Counted from the stretch's first letter, positions 45,219 through 58,316 are shown. The stretch is 64,000 nucleotides of DNA from Antilocapra americana (GCA_007570785.1 ML660777.1:1815845-1879844); one strand, 5' to 3'. The notes: generated by a model from the letters alone, not told the origin. Translations and numbers: made by a program.

Positions 45219-46068
45219 TCAATTCAGTTCAGTTCAGTCACTCAGTCATGTCCGACTCTTTGCAATCCCATTGACTGCAGCATGCCAGGCTTCCCTGTCC
45301 ATCACCAAATCCTGGAGCTTGCTCAAAAACATGTCCACCGAGTCTGGTGTTGCCATCCATCCATCTCATCCTCTGTCCCCTTCTCCTCCTGCCCTCAAAC
45401 TTTCCCAGTCTTTTCCAATGAGTCAGTTCTTCACATTAGGTGGCCAAAGTATTGGAGTTTCAGCTTCAGTGTGAGTCCTTCCAACGAATGTTCAGGACTG
45501 ATTTCCTTTATGGTTGACTGGTTTGATCTCTTTGCAGTCCAAGGGACTTTCAAGAGTCTTCTCCAATACCACAGTTCAAAAGCATCAATTCTTCCGTGTT
45601 CAGCTTTCTTTACAATCCAACTCTCATATCCATAAATGACTACTGGAAAAACCATAGCTTTGACTAGATGGACCTTTGTCAGTAAAGTAATGTCTCTGCT
45701 TTTTAATATACTGTCTCGCTTGGTCATAGCTTTTCTTCCAAGGAGCAAGAGTCTTTAAATTTCATGGCTGCAGTCACCATCTGCAGTGATTTTGGAGCCC
45801 AAGAAAATAAAGTTTCAACATTGTTTCCATTGTCTGCCCATCTGTTTGCCATGAAATGATGGGACCAGATGCCATGATCTTAGTTTTCTGAATGTTGAGT
45901 TTTAAGCCAGCTTTTTCACTCACCTCTTTCATTTTCATCAAGAGGCTCTTTAATTCCTCTTCACTTTCTTCAATAACGGTGGTGTCATCTGTGTATCTGA
46001 GGTTATTGATACTCTCCTGGCAATCTTGATTCCAGCTAGTGCTTCATCCAGCCTGGCATTTCACAAAT
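45219..46068 (-). mobile_element. BovB 3' fragment, antisense
   Basis: 850 bp of antisense BovB beginning with its 3' terminus (caattcagttcagttcagtc), then gtccatcaccaaatcctgga, ttggagtttcagcttcagtg, caaagtaatgtctctgcttt, ccatgaaatgatgggaccag, ending ttccagctagtgcttcatcc. On the minus strand 45431-45748 is open for 105 codons (C-terminal part). The insertion-prone site near 45722 is uninterrupted. 5'-truncated within the reverse transcriptase. Confidence 0.94.
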
Positions 46069-46350
46069 CTCATACATACTCAATACTCTAGCAGCTTCAT
46101 TTGATTCTCAAATACTTCTCTCCTGCAGCCCTCTACCTTCCTTCTACAATTTGCATTTATTTCCCAGTACAGATGTCATCCTTATAATTCCCTTCCACAC
46201 TTTTCTGTGCCTGACCTTCTGTTTCACAGATCCCTCATATTTATCTGCCTTGACTTATTCTTTTGTTTTGCTGGAGGCTATTCTCCAGGAGCTTTCTCTT
46301 AAGAAAGCATGCCTGGGACATATGTTTTGGAAATACACACACATCTGTTG

Positions 46351-46564
46351 GGGCTTCTCAGGTAGTAATCATGGTGAAGAACCTGCCTGCCAATGCAAGA
46401 GACATGGATCAGATCCCCGGATTGCGAAGATCCCCTGGAGGAGAGCATGGCAACCCACTCCAGTATTCTTTCCTGGAATGTTTCATAAACAGAGGAGCCT
46501 AGCAGACTACAGTCCAGGGGCCCGCACAGAGTCGGCCATGACTGAAGCAACTTAGCATGCATGT
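46351..46564 (+). mobile_element. Bov-tA SINE
   Basis: gggcttctcaggtagtaatc to catgactgaagcaacttagc. Imperfect TSD: acatctgttg at 46341-46350, acatgtctgttg at 46565-46576. Confidence 0.92.
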
Positions 46565-46589
46565 ACATGTCTGTTGTTCTTCACTGACA

Positions 46590-47260
46590 TGTGACTGATA
46601 GTTTGGCTGGGGATACAATTCTTGGTTGAAAATCACCTTTTCTCTGAATTTCCAAGTTTTCCCCTATTTTGGTTAACACTGAAAACTCGAAAGTCATTCT
46701 GATGCTCTCTCCGTTGGATATGAATAATTTTCTCTCAAAGCTAAAGAAAATATTTTCTCTACCCAGTGTTCCGAAATGTCGTGATTATGTGTTTTGGGTT
46801 AGCCTTCTTGATTTCATTGGGCTGGGTGCTTTGTGCACTTGTTTAATCTGGGTTGTTCTGTTCCTTTGTTCTAGAAAATTCTTTATTATTTCTTTGATAA
46901 TTTTCTCCTTACTGTTTCCTCCCACGTCTCAGGAATTTCTTTCAATGGGGGATAATGGATTTCTTAGATCAATCTTATAATTTTATTTCCTAGTTCTCAC
47001 CTCTCTTTTTTACCACTTTCTGGGAGAGTTCATTCATTACATTATGTTACCACACTTTTATGATATATTTTCTTTTGGCTATGATATTTTTAGTTCTCAA
47101 ACTCCTTCTTGATCTCTATTTCTTTTTGAGAGCTTTCTGTTCTTATTTTATGGGCATAGCCCTAAAATATTGGTGGACATTCTGAAGTCTTCTTCCATTT
47201 CTCACAAAATTGTTTCCTCTGGGTTTCTACTTTCTCTCATTTGAGGTTTCCCTATAATTT
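46590..47260 (-). pseudogene. Ancient L1/HAL1 ORF1 relic, antisense
   Basis: The plus strand reads ggctggggatacaattcttg, gttgaaaatcaccttttctc, atttcattgggctgggtgct, ttctttgataattttctcct, tttctgggagagttcattc, the antisense of an old L1M or HAL1 ORF1 from its C-terminal domain back into the coiled coil. Heavily mutated, no open frame. HAL1 versus L1M is not resolvable by eye. Confidence 0.55.
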
Positions 47261-49121
47261 GGGGGTGATTCTTGACTTTTTAAATGTTTACAATTGAAAC
47301 CTATCATTATTTGTTCATGGGCCTCCCTTGAGCCTTCAGCTGGGGTCCCTGAGTTTCTCCCAGGAAATAAGTTCCAGTATCTTCCAAGGAGGATGACCTG
47401 GGGAGAAGAGCTGTTGTTTACCTTATCCATGACAGCCTTTCCTCCAGGACTGCTCTTTCAGCCCTGCACCTCATCTCAGCCTTTGGAAGTGCCTGGAATT
47501 GCTACTTGGGTTTCCAAAGAGCACAGTGATTAATTTCTTGGTGATACTGTCCTCTTAAGGATAGGTGGGAATTTCCTCTGCTCTGATAAGCCAATTACTA
47601 TCTGCCTTCTTGCTTCAGTAATTATTATTAAAATATTTTTCCACCATTGCTTTCTCTCTGGTTCTCTTTGCCCTTGTAAATTAACACTTTTTTTTGGTTC
47701 TCTTGCTGCACTTTAGCTAGTTTAGGGAGGAGAAAATGCATGTGTGGGCATATTGTCATTTTTAAGTAGAAACCCTATGTTTTATTTCCAAATATGCATT
47801 TATTATTTCACATGTCTTACGATGAAGACTAGCTTTTAAGACAAGAATTTATCCTCCTGATGAGAATCTTCTTTCACAAACTTTGAGAAAAAAAGTTCCC
47901 TCAAGGTGCAAAGCCAACATTAGAGAGTTTTCTCTTTAGTGACAAAAAGGTGGGGGGGAAACCCAGGTGTTCAAAGGAAGAGTGATAGCTACACTATAAA
48001 ACTCAATACAATTTTCCTTTAAAAAGTATTCTTAAAGACCTTTTTATACAAAGCCATATGTAGAATGGAATATGCTGGTAAAAATACACATTGCTCATTC
48101 TGCACAGAATAGTCAAGCTTACATAAGGAATCCTGATATATACTGTTTCCATCATGCAAACCTCTCCAGAGAGAGAGAGAGAGATTCTAAACCAGGAATG
48201 ATATCATATTGTGCAGACAGTGGCAGAGATCAGAATGATGATATCAAACCATTACACATCCAAAGAGAAGGCAAAAATCCAATCTCAACATCAAAGGTAA
48301 TCAGCAAATAACTGAATGGACAAGGTTGCATGATTAAATTGTATCATGTACAGGATGTGTAAACAGAAAAGAAGAAATTAGGCCATGTGATAAAGTAGTC
48401 ATTCTTTTAAAATTCTGTTCAAAATAGTTTCTCTGTGATTTTGTAGATGTGAAAAATGAGTGAGAGAGAAATTCAGATGAAGGGACTAAAGAATATAGGA
48501 TGTGTGAGGGACATTTTAGTCATTTCTGGTAGAGTTACTGCTCTGCCAGGCGTAATGATGTCTATAAATTATTGAAACTTCCAGTCTTGTAGTAATGATT
48601 TGGTAATAAGTCCAAATGCATTGGGGCATGAGAGAACATCCAAACATTACACCAAATGTTAAATGTTATCGTCTGGTCTAGAAATTATTTCAGTAAATAA
48701 CATCTGGTGAAAATAATTACCCTGCATTTAGATTGCAAAATGATGAGATATTTTGAAGAAGATTATGTACAAACTTCATATTTGTTTATTATAGGAATTC
48801 AAGAATAATCTTAAAAGTAAAAGTGGAATGCTAATCCATGTGATATGATTAAGGACAGACCCATCGCTAGCTTCTGACTTGTCAGGTTTATGTCTTCATG
48901 TTATTACACTGGTATGAAGCCTGATCTGAGAGCTCAGATAATCTGTATGCTGTGGAACTTGGAATATTTACAGTCAGAAATTTGCAGCTTTATCCATAAA
49001 TACCGGTTAACATACCTGAGTTATTTATGACATATGCTCCTAGTTTGTATTGTACAGAATAACACACTTCCTCTCACTGAAGCTATCTGCCCACTCAGGG
49101 CCTTCTTTTGGATGTGCTGTG
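47261..49121. other. Unique DNA, no gene seen
   Basis: The first part (to about 47690) may still be the 5' end of the L1/HAL1 relic. A (GA)n run lies at 48168-48184. Nothing else recognised. Confidence 0.4.
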
Positions 49122-49325
49122 CTGTACTTAGTCACTCAATCATGTCCGACTCTTTGAGACCCCATGGGGTGTAGCCCACCAGGCTCCTCTGTCCATGGGA
49201 TTTTCAAGGTAAGAATACAAGTGGGTTGCCATGCCCTCCTCCAGGGTATCTTCCCAAACCAAAGATCAAACCCAGGTCTCTGATATTGCTGGCAGATTCT
49301 TTACCATCTGAGCCACCAGTGAAGG
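49122..49325 (-). mobile_element. Bov-tA SINE, antisense
   Basis: gtgctgtacttagtcactca to catctgagccaccagtgaag. Close to consensus; no clear TSD. Confidence 0.94.
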
Positions 49326-49569
49326 TCAGATAAACATTTCTCAAAAGCAAAATGCATAAGTGTGTGTTTGTGTCAATACGTGTATCCAAGTTGTATATGT
49401 ACCAAGGCCCAGGGTAGGGCAAGTAAAATACTCATTACAGGTAAAAATCTAAATGGATGCCCCCAAATCTCAGTGATTCTAATAAATAATCTTATTATAT
49501 AACATTGAAAAAACCAATATTAAGGCAGAAATATCTACATGGTACAACTAAGGGTAATGAGTTCCAGAT

Positions 49570-49640
49570 GGGCTCCTGGAAGGACATTAGGTAAAAATCA
49601 AATAAGTGTGAATAAAGTATGGACTTTGGTTAATAATAAC
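49570..49640 (+). mobile_element. Short L1 3' UTR fragment
   Basis: ggctcctggaaggacattag, then gtgaataaagtatggacttt and ggttaataataac match the older L1 3' UTR type also seen at 18212-18515. Isolated piece. Confidence 0.42.
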
Positions 49641-52600
49641 AAAATATGCAGTGAATGAAATGTCAAAATTTTAAATAAATACAACTGTATCACTGATTTT
49701 CATTTTTGTATCAAACTCCAGTATACCTCAGTATGGTACAGGTGTGTACTTGTATATTTATTTATCAGTGCTTTTTTGTTTTGTTCTGTGTTCAAAAATA
49801 AAAAAAAGATAGTCAGATGATTAATATCTACACAATATAAAAGTTAATGAATTGTACCAATGAATACTATCACTCATCTAAATAGTCTATAAACTCCTAG
49901 GTACAGGCCAAACTTCCTGAACAAAGGAAATATATTTAATTCTATTCATCATATTACCTAAAACTTCAATATTTTACTTGAACTACTAACTGAATATTTG
50001 GACTGATATGGAACTGGAGAGGGTGGGGGATAAACCAGAAGTAAAGAGCCCTGAGCTCTAGTTTGGTTCTGCCACTGTTCACGGCAAAGCACTTTATCTC
50101 ATTGTGACTCAAGCATCTGGCTATTCAACTGATTGAGTTGGATTATCTCTAAAGAGCCATGACTCTAAAAGTTTATAGAGTTGTTATTTTAAGTTTATTT
50201 TTTCCACTTATGAACAATTAAGAAAGTCATGTTAAACAAAATATTACAACACAAAAGAATTGGCTTTCTCACTTGTTAACCATTTGATATCATCAAAAAT
50301 AGAATTAAAGGGTGCAGATTATCACAGAATCCATGAGTTCTTAGTGGACAAAAAGCTGAACGTGGCATTGTGACTACAGACTGGATAACTTGAGAGATCA
50401 GAACACAAATTCTAACAGCTAAAATTAACAGATACACCCCTGGCATCCCAAAGATATAATGTAAATAGGATTTCCTATTTAAAAATGTAAAGGATTACTT
50501 ATTTTATTACCAAGTATTCCACAAAATTCTAGTTTTAAACCTGGGATTGACCTAATATAGTCTTATAGAATCTAACATATTTGTAAAAATTATTTTCTAG
50601 AAAACAGTATTTAAAACTCTAAAGCTACCATATAAGTTTTATAACTATCATTCCATAATAATTATAGTTAAATATAAGTGATCTTCTATAGTCAACATTG
50701 AATTTCTATAATATGTAAAGAATTCTATGTACTATTATATACTAGAAAGATAATTCTATATTGCATTATAAAATGTTACAATAATTGTGCTTTTTCACCT
50801 GTTCAAAAATCATAAGCATATCTTGTTTTAGATACCCAGATCTCTCACTTAATTTTTTCTAATAATGTCATATTTGGGCCATAAAATCCTCATTTCTGGA
50901 TTTCACAATGTCACAAAAGAAATGATAATCTATATCATATCATTCATTTCTAAGAAGCAAGTTATTATATTTAAAGAAATTAATAAAATACAGTAATTAA
51001 CATAACATAACATATAATAGTATGCCTTAAACCCATGGGTATATATTATAACTTGAGTAATTTGTGGAAAGAGGAGATACTAAGGTTGAAATTAGTAAAT
51101 AGTTTGAGTCAAAGATTATGTTTTAAATAAATGAACTTCCCCACAAAAGTATAAAAGTTCTAAAGGATTTTATCTAGAGAATTGTTAAGAACTTATCTGT
51201 AATTAGAATTGTTTAATGTAAACTACTAAAGGGATCTACAACGTAGTTCACATTTTTTCTGTAGGTACAATAAATATTATTTTTATAATTTATTTCAATT
51301 CAAAATAACTTATCAAATCATCTCCTTTCCTTTCCCACAAAGAAATATAAATGTATTTGCTTATTAAAATTTTCCCACTAATTCTGATTAAATAGAGGCC
51401 AACAGAAGGCTCTAGAAATTGGGAAGGATATAGATTAATGGTGAAATTTAGGCAAAACAAATACAGTTTAGCTAAAGCGAAACATTCTCAAATCATTCTA
51501 GATACTGTCATACTCACATTGTTCCATTTATCTAGGTTCACATGACTTTGTAAATAGTGAGAAATAATTACTAAAATCCAACATCAATGTTTCCAATACT
51601 GTAAAAAACAAACCCCCATTTTTGTGTGTGTTCCTTTCTACTATACAATGTAGCACAAAGCCCTTAAAAGCCAGAAGCTGTACTAAGTAACTTGCAAACT
51701 ACTGAAATGGCAAATGGCAACTAGTTAGCTCCATGCTCGACAGAGCCAAAAGCATGTAGAGTTACTGAATTTGTTAATTCCTTTCAAGCGTTTTAAAAGT
51801 TATTACATTACCAAATATGATGTCTTTATCAAAGACAGTAAAAAGCAAATAAATCCCATAAGCTTTTGAATTATTATGGCAGTTTTAGTTATGGTGTGCT
51901 TTCATATAAAGCTATTATTAAGAGACATCCAAATTTACACCTTAACTGTCTACTGCTACTAGACAGATGGCTGTGGAAAGGAGACCTGTCATTTAAATGA
52001 GTCACCATTTTAATCAATATGTTCATTGGTTACCAAGCAAAGCTAAGCTACATCTGAGCCATTACTTTCTGGCCTCAGATGTGAAAAATGATCCATTAAT
52101 CTATGGAGCTACACATCTAGTTCCTTTTTCCAATGCTGTATGTTTACCTGAAAAACTGAGCTGTCATTTGCACTTGAGCCATTTAGAAAGATTATATGTA
52201 ATCCTGTTTATTTTTCTCTAATTTTGAGCTATATTTCACTTAATGCATTCATAGGGAAAGAACAGAAATGGAATTTTTCCATGTGCTTGTACTCCATTCA
52301 AGAAGAATGATGCCTTGAGAATCCATATATTCGGTATGGTATTGGGGAAAAAAATAAAATTTCATTTGAGGGTTTTTGGCAAACTCCGCCTGTGCTTTGA
52401 TCCTACGGAAAGATCATACTCGGGTTTTGGGAATAAACTGCGTAGAATACACTGATTATTTCATTTTCAAAATATACTGCCAAATGCTGACTTGCCTTAG
52501 ACAATTTTCCTATTATTCCTACCTTAGAAACCTAGATTTTGAGAAAGAACTATTTATTCTGAGAGCTGGCACTTGCAGCTTGGGTTACAAAAAATTAAAA

Positions 52601-53239
52601 ACCAAATATACACACACACACACCCCTTGCCAACAAAGACAACAGTTTCTTCTTTTGATATATTAATGCTATCAGACCACTGTCAAAAACAAACAAGGGT
52701 TAGTTTCCAAAAGGAATATGTCCTGGCCTGCACTGAGACACAGCTGCAATTCAGTTGGCTATGCTAGGCCCCATCTGTAAGAATTGGATGCTTGGTGACC
52801 CTGGCCAGTCTGAAGCCTATTTAAAGAAGCCTGAGAAGGCTAGGCAGACAGATGGTAAAGCAATACAACAATGAAGAAAACCTAGCTTATGTTGATGCCT
52901 CTTTTGCTTTCCAAGAGGATGTCGTAAGTCCCAAACAACACTCCATCATGGGACATCTATCACTCACAAGCATGCAAACATTTGTGCTCAGGCACAAAAT
53001 ATCAGTTAAGCTGATCATCAATCTCATCAAATGTAAAAAAAACACAACATTCAGCTATTATGATAATTAGAATACAAATTGCATACAGCAATTATTAAGT
53101 AATTGATCACAATTTCATTGCTTTAGCCCCTACTTCTTTTTGCTCATAAAGAGGTTTTTGTCCTTGCTGTTTCTTTTGTTTTATTTTTGCTGTGTCTTAG
53201 CTTCAGTGGACCTAAAGAAACTATTGACAGAGTAATGGA
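49641..53239. other. 3.6-kb repeat-poor AT-rich block, no gene seen
   Basis: Apart from a MIR-like piece at 50035-50165 and a short (ca)n at 52612-52622, no repeat is recognised. 51700-52260 has higher complexity than its surroundings. The 60-95-codon frames near 52000-52700 show no family features. Confidence 0.42.
50035..50165 (+). repeat. Possible MIR relic
   Basis: tttggttctgccactgttca, gcactttatctcattgtgac and tggattatctctaaagagcc follow MIR order. Strongly diverged. Confidence 0.4.
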
Positions 53240-54135
53240 TTAAGCCAAATGCAGATCAAACACTCAAAAATGAAGATCATGGCATCTAGTTCCATCACTT
53301 CATGGCAAACAGATAGGAAAAAAGTGGAAACAGTGACAGATTTTATTTTCTTGGGCTCCAAAATCACTGCAGACGGTGACTGCAGCCAGGAAACTAAAAG
53401 ACTCTTGCTTCTTGGAATGAAAGTTGTGACAAACCTGAGTGAGGGAGTGAAGGTCGCTCAATCATGTCTGACTCTCTGCAATCCCATGGACTATACAGTC
53501 CATGGAATTCTCCAGGTCAGAATACTGGAGTGGGTAGCCTTTCCCTTCTTCAGGGAATGTTCCCAACCCAGGGATCGAACCTGGGTCTCCTCCGTTGCAG
53601 GAAGATTCTTTACCAGCTGAGCCACAAGGGGAGCCCTGACAAACCTAGACAGTGTATTAAAAAGCAGAGACATCACTTTGTGGACAAAGGTCTGTATGGT
53701 CAAACTATGGTTTTTCCAGTAGTCATGTACAGATGTGACAGTTGGACCAAAAAGCTGAGCATTGAAGAATTGATGCTTTTGAATTGTGGTGCTGGAGAAG
53801 ACTTGAGAGTCCCTTGGACTGCAAGGAGATCAAACCAGTCCACCCTAAAGGAAATCAACTGTAAATACTCATTGGAAGGACTAATGCTGAAGCTGAAGCT
53901 CCAATTCGGCCACCTGATTCAAAGAGCTGACTCATTGGAAAAGACCCTGATGCTGGGAAAGATTGAGGGCAGGAGGAGAAGGGGGTGACAGAGGCCGAGA
54001 CAGATGGTATCACCTGCTCAATGGACATGAGTTTCAGCAAGCTCCAGAAGATAGTGAAGGACAGGGAAGCCTGGTGTGCTGCAGTTCAAAGAGGTTGCAA
54101 AGACTGGGACACAACTTAGCGACTGAACAACAACA
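53240..54135 (+). mobile_element. BovB 3' fragment, split by a Bov-tA
   Basis: Sense BovB from ttaagccaaatgcagatcaa and atgaagatcatggcatctag through ttttattttcttgggctcca, to the SINE at 53437, then on with aaacctagacagtgtattaa, gtagtcatgtacagatgtga, ggtgctggagaagacttgag, to gacacaacttagcgactgaa and an (aac)n tail. Only the C-terminal, non-catalytic part of the ORF is covered and it is frameshifted. Confidence 0.95.
53437..53636 (-). mobile_element. Bov-tA SINE nested in BovB
   Basis: Full-length antisense Bov-tA (gtgagggagtgaaggtcgct to ccagctgagccacaagggga). Perfect 10-bp TSD tgacaaacct at 53427-53436 and 53637-53646. The BovB position is identical to that hit by the inverted BovB at 26989. 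Confidence 0.97.
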
Positions 54136-56689
54136 GATCAAATATCACTCTGGCTTCTCTCTCGGAGTACCCCAGGAGGAGGGAAGGAATATTCAAGGAA
54201 GTGAAAGGCAGCCAGCATGTAGGAGGACGGATGCTGGAGGTGAGACCAGGTTATCTGATGGATTGGACAGAACCCTAACTGCAACTGGAAGGCACTACTG
54301 CATTTTGAATGGGAGGATATTGTGACTCTACTTACATTTTAAGGCCTTCCTTCTATTGGCTGGATGGAGAATGGATGGGAGGAGACTGGGGAAGCCAACA
54401 GTAGGAAAATACATTAAGGAGATGGTTGCATTTTACCGCAAAATGAACAGTTTCGCTTGGGGCTAACGTGTCATAACATTTGCAACATAACTAATAGGAC
54501 GTGGGGACAGGAGGGCACCAGGCTGGGTGACTGTTTCTCTTTGGCATGCCTCATTTCTTTATGAAGTTGGTTTTTCAGCCTTAAATCTCGGTGCCATTAT
54601 GATTTATGACTGCATGAAATTTTTTAAATTAAGATTTGTTTGATTGTCTGTTTCTATTAAGGTGACCATAATAGCAATTTTCCTTTTACCAAACAAATGT
54701 TTTGCAGAGCGCTGTAACTCAGAGTCTGTGTATGGATCATGACAGTGATTAATTTCTGTTGCTAAATTCTTTATTTTCTATAACTAATTTAAGATAGCTG
54801 CCACTTTTTAATAACTAAAGGATATAAATCCAGTAGGGTATTTTTCTTAGGTAATTGATACAACATCTTCATATTAGTGACTATAAATTATGACTATGTT
54901 ACCCCATTCTGTCACCGAGCAAAGCTTCTGAAAGTGTGTATATCCAGACTGTCACTATGCAGTGGTGCATACAATTTCTCCTCAACTAAACAACAAATCA
55001 TAGAGCCAAACACTGTCTAAACCAATAATTTTGTTAGGATTTCATTCAATCAAATGAAAAAGTCACTGGTCTTACTGACAGTACTGTTTGCTTTGGTAAT
55101 TACTTTTTTTAAGGTTAGTGTTTACCAAGAAGTCACTCTAGATAGAAAAAATATTGGGGATGGAAAGGGAGAGACTTTTCTACTTTATTTTACAAAAATA
55201 AAAAAGAGTTTCCCAAATTTCCTTATCAGTAAATAGGGAAATAAAATTTCTCAAGATTCTGAGGGCTAAAAAAATGTCCAGCCCTGGTCACTAATTTCTT
55301 ATAAGTGGAAGCAATTCTTCTCAACCCATTCACACACCACTTCCTTGAAGGATAGATCTACAAACATCAGTGACTCTTAAATAGAATCTCTTGCTGTGAT
55401 ACAAACAACAGTATAAAACTGAACAACCAGAATTGATGCCAAATGTATAAATGAATTTTGGATTATGCTAGTGTTGGCTTATATGTAACATAATTCTGTC
55501 CATACACCAAATAGTGTGTGTCTGGCGGGGGGGGGGGTTCTAACTAGTCTCAAAATGGCATCCAAACCACTCAGAGAGAATGGGGACATCTGTGAGTATT
55601 TATACCCATAAAAACATGTCAGTACATTCTTACATCAAGGAATCCCAGCTGCAAATGAATGAGGGTCCCTGATATGATGCTATCAAATCCCAGCCATTGG
55701 CGGCAAGGACATCTCTACAGCAGCACCCTGAATACTGACATACAACTGTAATTGATTACATTTAACTTTCTATGATTTGTAGATAAATGATGACTGAATG
55801 TTTATGCCAAGTGTCTCTATAAAGAAATGAGACTAATTTTCTTCCTGAATAGCTTGTGAAAGCAGAAGCGCAATCACATTGCAGCAAGAATATATGGCAA
55901 CATGTTTCAACGAGCAGCAAGTAGGATTTCCAAGTTCAGCCAGTCAACTGTCATATGCTAACAGGTGCAGTGAAAGGTACTTCATGTCAGAACAAAAACG
56001 GGTGATCACTAAAAGGGAAAAATTAATGTTGAGTTCTGTGCGATAAATCTTCAGCATATCCCCTTGACATGATAAAATAAGCTTCTAGGAATGAAAGAAG
56101 GTTGAGAGTCACAATTTTGGTGCCAAGAAATTTTTTTTTCAAGTTATGGAACCTGTTTATGTTGCTATACAAAATGATTATCTGGTCAGTCTTTTGAGAT
56201 TTATTCATAAAAATGTGAAAAATGTCGAAGATCCCATTAATTTAATTAAGACATAAATGGTGGCTAAGAGCCTAAATTTAAGCAAAGAAGAAATAATGAT
56301 AAATATTAGGGTTGAAATGATAAATATTAGGATACTTATGCTCATTCAGTCCAGCCTCCTTTTTTTACACATGAGAAAACTAAGATCAAAATCAAAATGA
56401 CTCCTACATGGTAGAGTTAAAACTAATTTCACTTGTTTTGAAACTATGTCATGAGAAAAACTTTGGAAAACATTGTGCTGGGTATTTTGAATAACAAAAA
56501 AAATTACAATAGATCATTTTCTTTTATTTTCAAAAAGGAGTACGTAAAAATCCACTTAAAATTTTTTTAAATATCTAAAAAGTATACCTAGATATAAAAA
56601 TATTCAAAGCCTTTACTGGAAAACTCCCACATCCTCAGGATCCAAAACACATGTATTAAAATTATTACTATAACTGAACACTAAGGTGG
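54136..56689. other. Repeat-poor block, no gene seen
   Basis: No family recognised, except a possible MIR scrap at about 56335-56440. 54430-54800 has mixed composition and could be conserved non-coding DNA. A G11 run lies at 55527-55537. Confidence 0.42.
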
Positions 56690-56830
56690 GGTGGGTGGGA
56701 AGGAGCTCCAAGAGGGAGGGGCATTTATATGTAACATACAACTTATTCACTTCATTGTACAGCAGAAATTAACATAACATTGTAAGGCAACTATATCCCA
56801 ATAAAAATAAGTAAATAAAACAAAAACAAC
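56690..56830 (+). mobile_element. L1 3' end
   Basis: gtgggaaggagctccaagag then aggggcatttatatgtaaca, ttgtacagcagaaattaaca, taacattgtaaggcaactat, atcccaataaaaataagtaa: a short ruminant L1 3' terminus with A-rich tail. Confidence 0.65.
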
Positions 56831-57714
56831 TTCCCATTTTAAGAAGATAACTGAACAGCAAGTTTTGTTTCTTGATATCTGGTTTTGTTGAAGGAGAAAA
56901 TCCTGCATTCCACACATGCTGCATGCAGTACCACAGAACCCAAATCAGTGTTAAGATGTCAAAATGTTAAAAGCTATCTCAACCCTTAAGGAATTCTATA
57001 TGACACAAGCACATTGGTTAAGACCAGAGATTATCTTATTATAAAAGTTCTTTGGCTCAAAATATGGTTTTCAGTCTAACCAAATGCTCAAAAATGCAAT
57101 ATAGGTTCCAAAATTTTGAGAAATAGTCCCATTATTAGACAAATTTCTATTATTTACTCAAGGAGACTAGTTTCACATGGGAAGCATTCAATAGAGAAGA
57201 AAAAGAACGTTGGTTTTACAACTAAGTCAGTAACAGCATTTATATTATATGGTTAAATATCTTTGTTTACATTAGCCCCATTTCTACAGTTTAATTATGA
57301 ACTCTGAAACACTGGGTTTCCTTTTAGAATTCCCTATGGTCCCCATAAGAACGAAGTGTTCTATACACAGCCTGCTTTCAGGAAGGATTACTGACACAAT
57401 GATCTTTAACTCGTCCAGGTTAAGTTCTATGCCCAAAGTCTGGGATTAAGCATATGCTTAAACAGCACTGACTCAGGCAGGCCTCCAGCATGACACAGGA
57501 GGTGATGGTATAGAATTGCACACTTAGAAGATAGAGTTCGCCTTTCATATCTTTAACAGAAAACCCATTCCATCCTGGAGAGCAATTTTCTGCATTTTCC
57601 CATTTTCTCAGGAAAAAAAAAAAAGACATAAAAAGTGATTGTAGTTACCATATATTATATTTTATGCTGAAGATTACTTTTGCACTCCTCAAGCACACTC
57701 TTGAAAACTGAGAG
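56831..57714. other. Unique AT-rich DNA, no gene seen
   Basis: No repeat or gene recognised. Confidence 0.4.
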
Positions 57715-57716
57715 TA

Positions 57717-58166
57717 CAGTTCACCTTGCATATCAGCGGGTTCCGCACCCATGGATTCAACCAAAAGCAGATTAAAAATATTCTAAAAAAATATTCCCTA
57801 AAGTGCCACAAAGCAAAAATTGCTTCTTGCCGACAACTGTTTACATAGCATTTACATTGTATTCAGTAGATTTTACCTAGAGGTGACTTAAGGGGCTTCC
57901 CAGGTGGCTAGTGGTAAAGAATCTGCCTGCCAATATAGGAGACTCGGGTTTGATACCTGGGTTGGGAAGATCCCCTCGAGAAGGGAATGGCAACCCGCTC
58001 CAGTATTTTCGCTTGGAAAATTCCACGGACAGAGGAGGGCTCTAGTCCAGGGAGTTGCAAAGAGTAGGACATGACTGAGCACTCACACACTTTATAGCAT
58101 GGGCCACGGGTGGGGGTGGGGGTACTGGAACCAATTCCTCGTGCATACTGAGTGATGACTCTACTG
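57717..58166 (+). mobile_element. Tigger-type (TcMar) DNA transposon, split by a SINE
   Basis: The left end cagttcaccttgcatatcag, then ggttccgcacccatggattc, catagcatttacattgtatt; after the SINE the right part reads ggtactggaaccaattcctc, gtgcatactgagtgatgact and ends ctactg. Left and right termini form the diverged inverted repeat of the MER2/Tigger group. TA dinucleotides flank it at 57715-57716 and 58167-58168, as expected for TcMar target sites. Non-autonomous: no transposase frame. Confidence 0.78.
57893..58087 (+). mobile_element. Bov-tA SINE nested in Tigger
   Basis: ggcttcccaggtggctagtg to gacatgactgagcactcaca. The 3' part is shortened by about 10 bases (gaggagggctctagtccagg). The Tigger host resumes within about 15-25 bases. 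Confidence 0.92.
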
Positions 58167-58265
58167 TACTAAGGAGAGCAAAGCAGCTATAACTATAGAC
58201 AGGAGTCTGTGTGTTGATAACTTGTTCACAGTATGCATATGGCCTGGTAAGCACTGTGAGTGTGA

Positions 58266-58316
58266 AAGCTGCTCAGTCATGTCCGACTCTTTGTGACCCC
58301 AGGGACTGTACAAGGT
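58266..58316 (-). mobile_element. Short Bov-tA fragment, antisense
   Basis: About 50 bp: agctgctcagtcatgtccga, ctctttgtgaccccagggac, tgtaca. Severely 5'-truncated copy. Confidence 0.78.

Noticed and set aside
55527..55537. G11 run
   Set aside because: Simple homopolymer, no further structure; length may also be a sequencing artefact.
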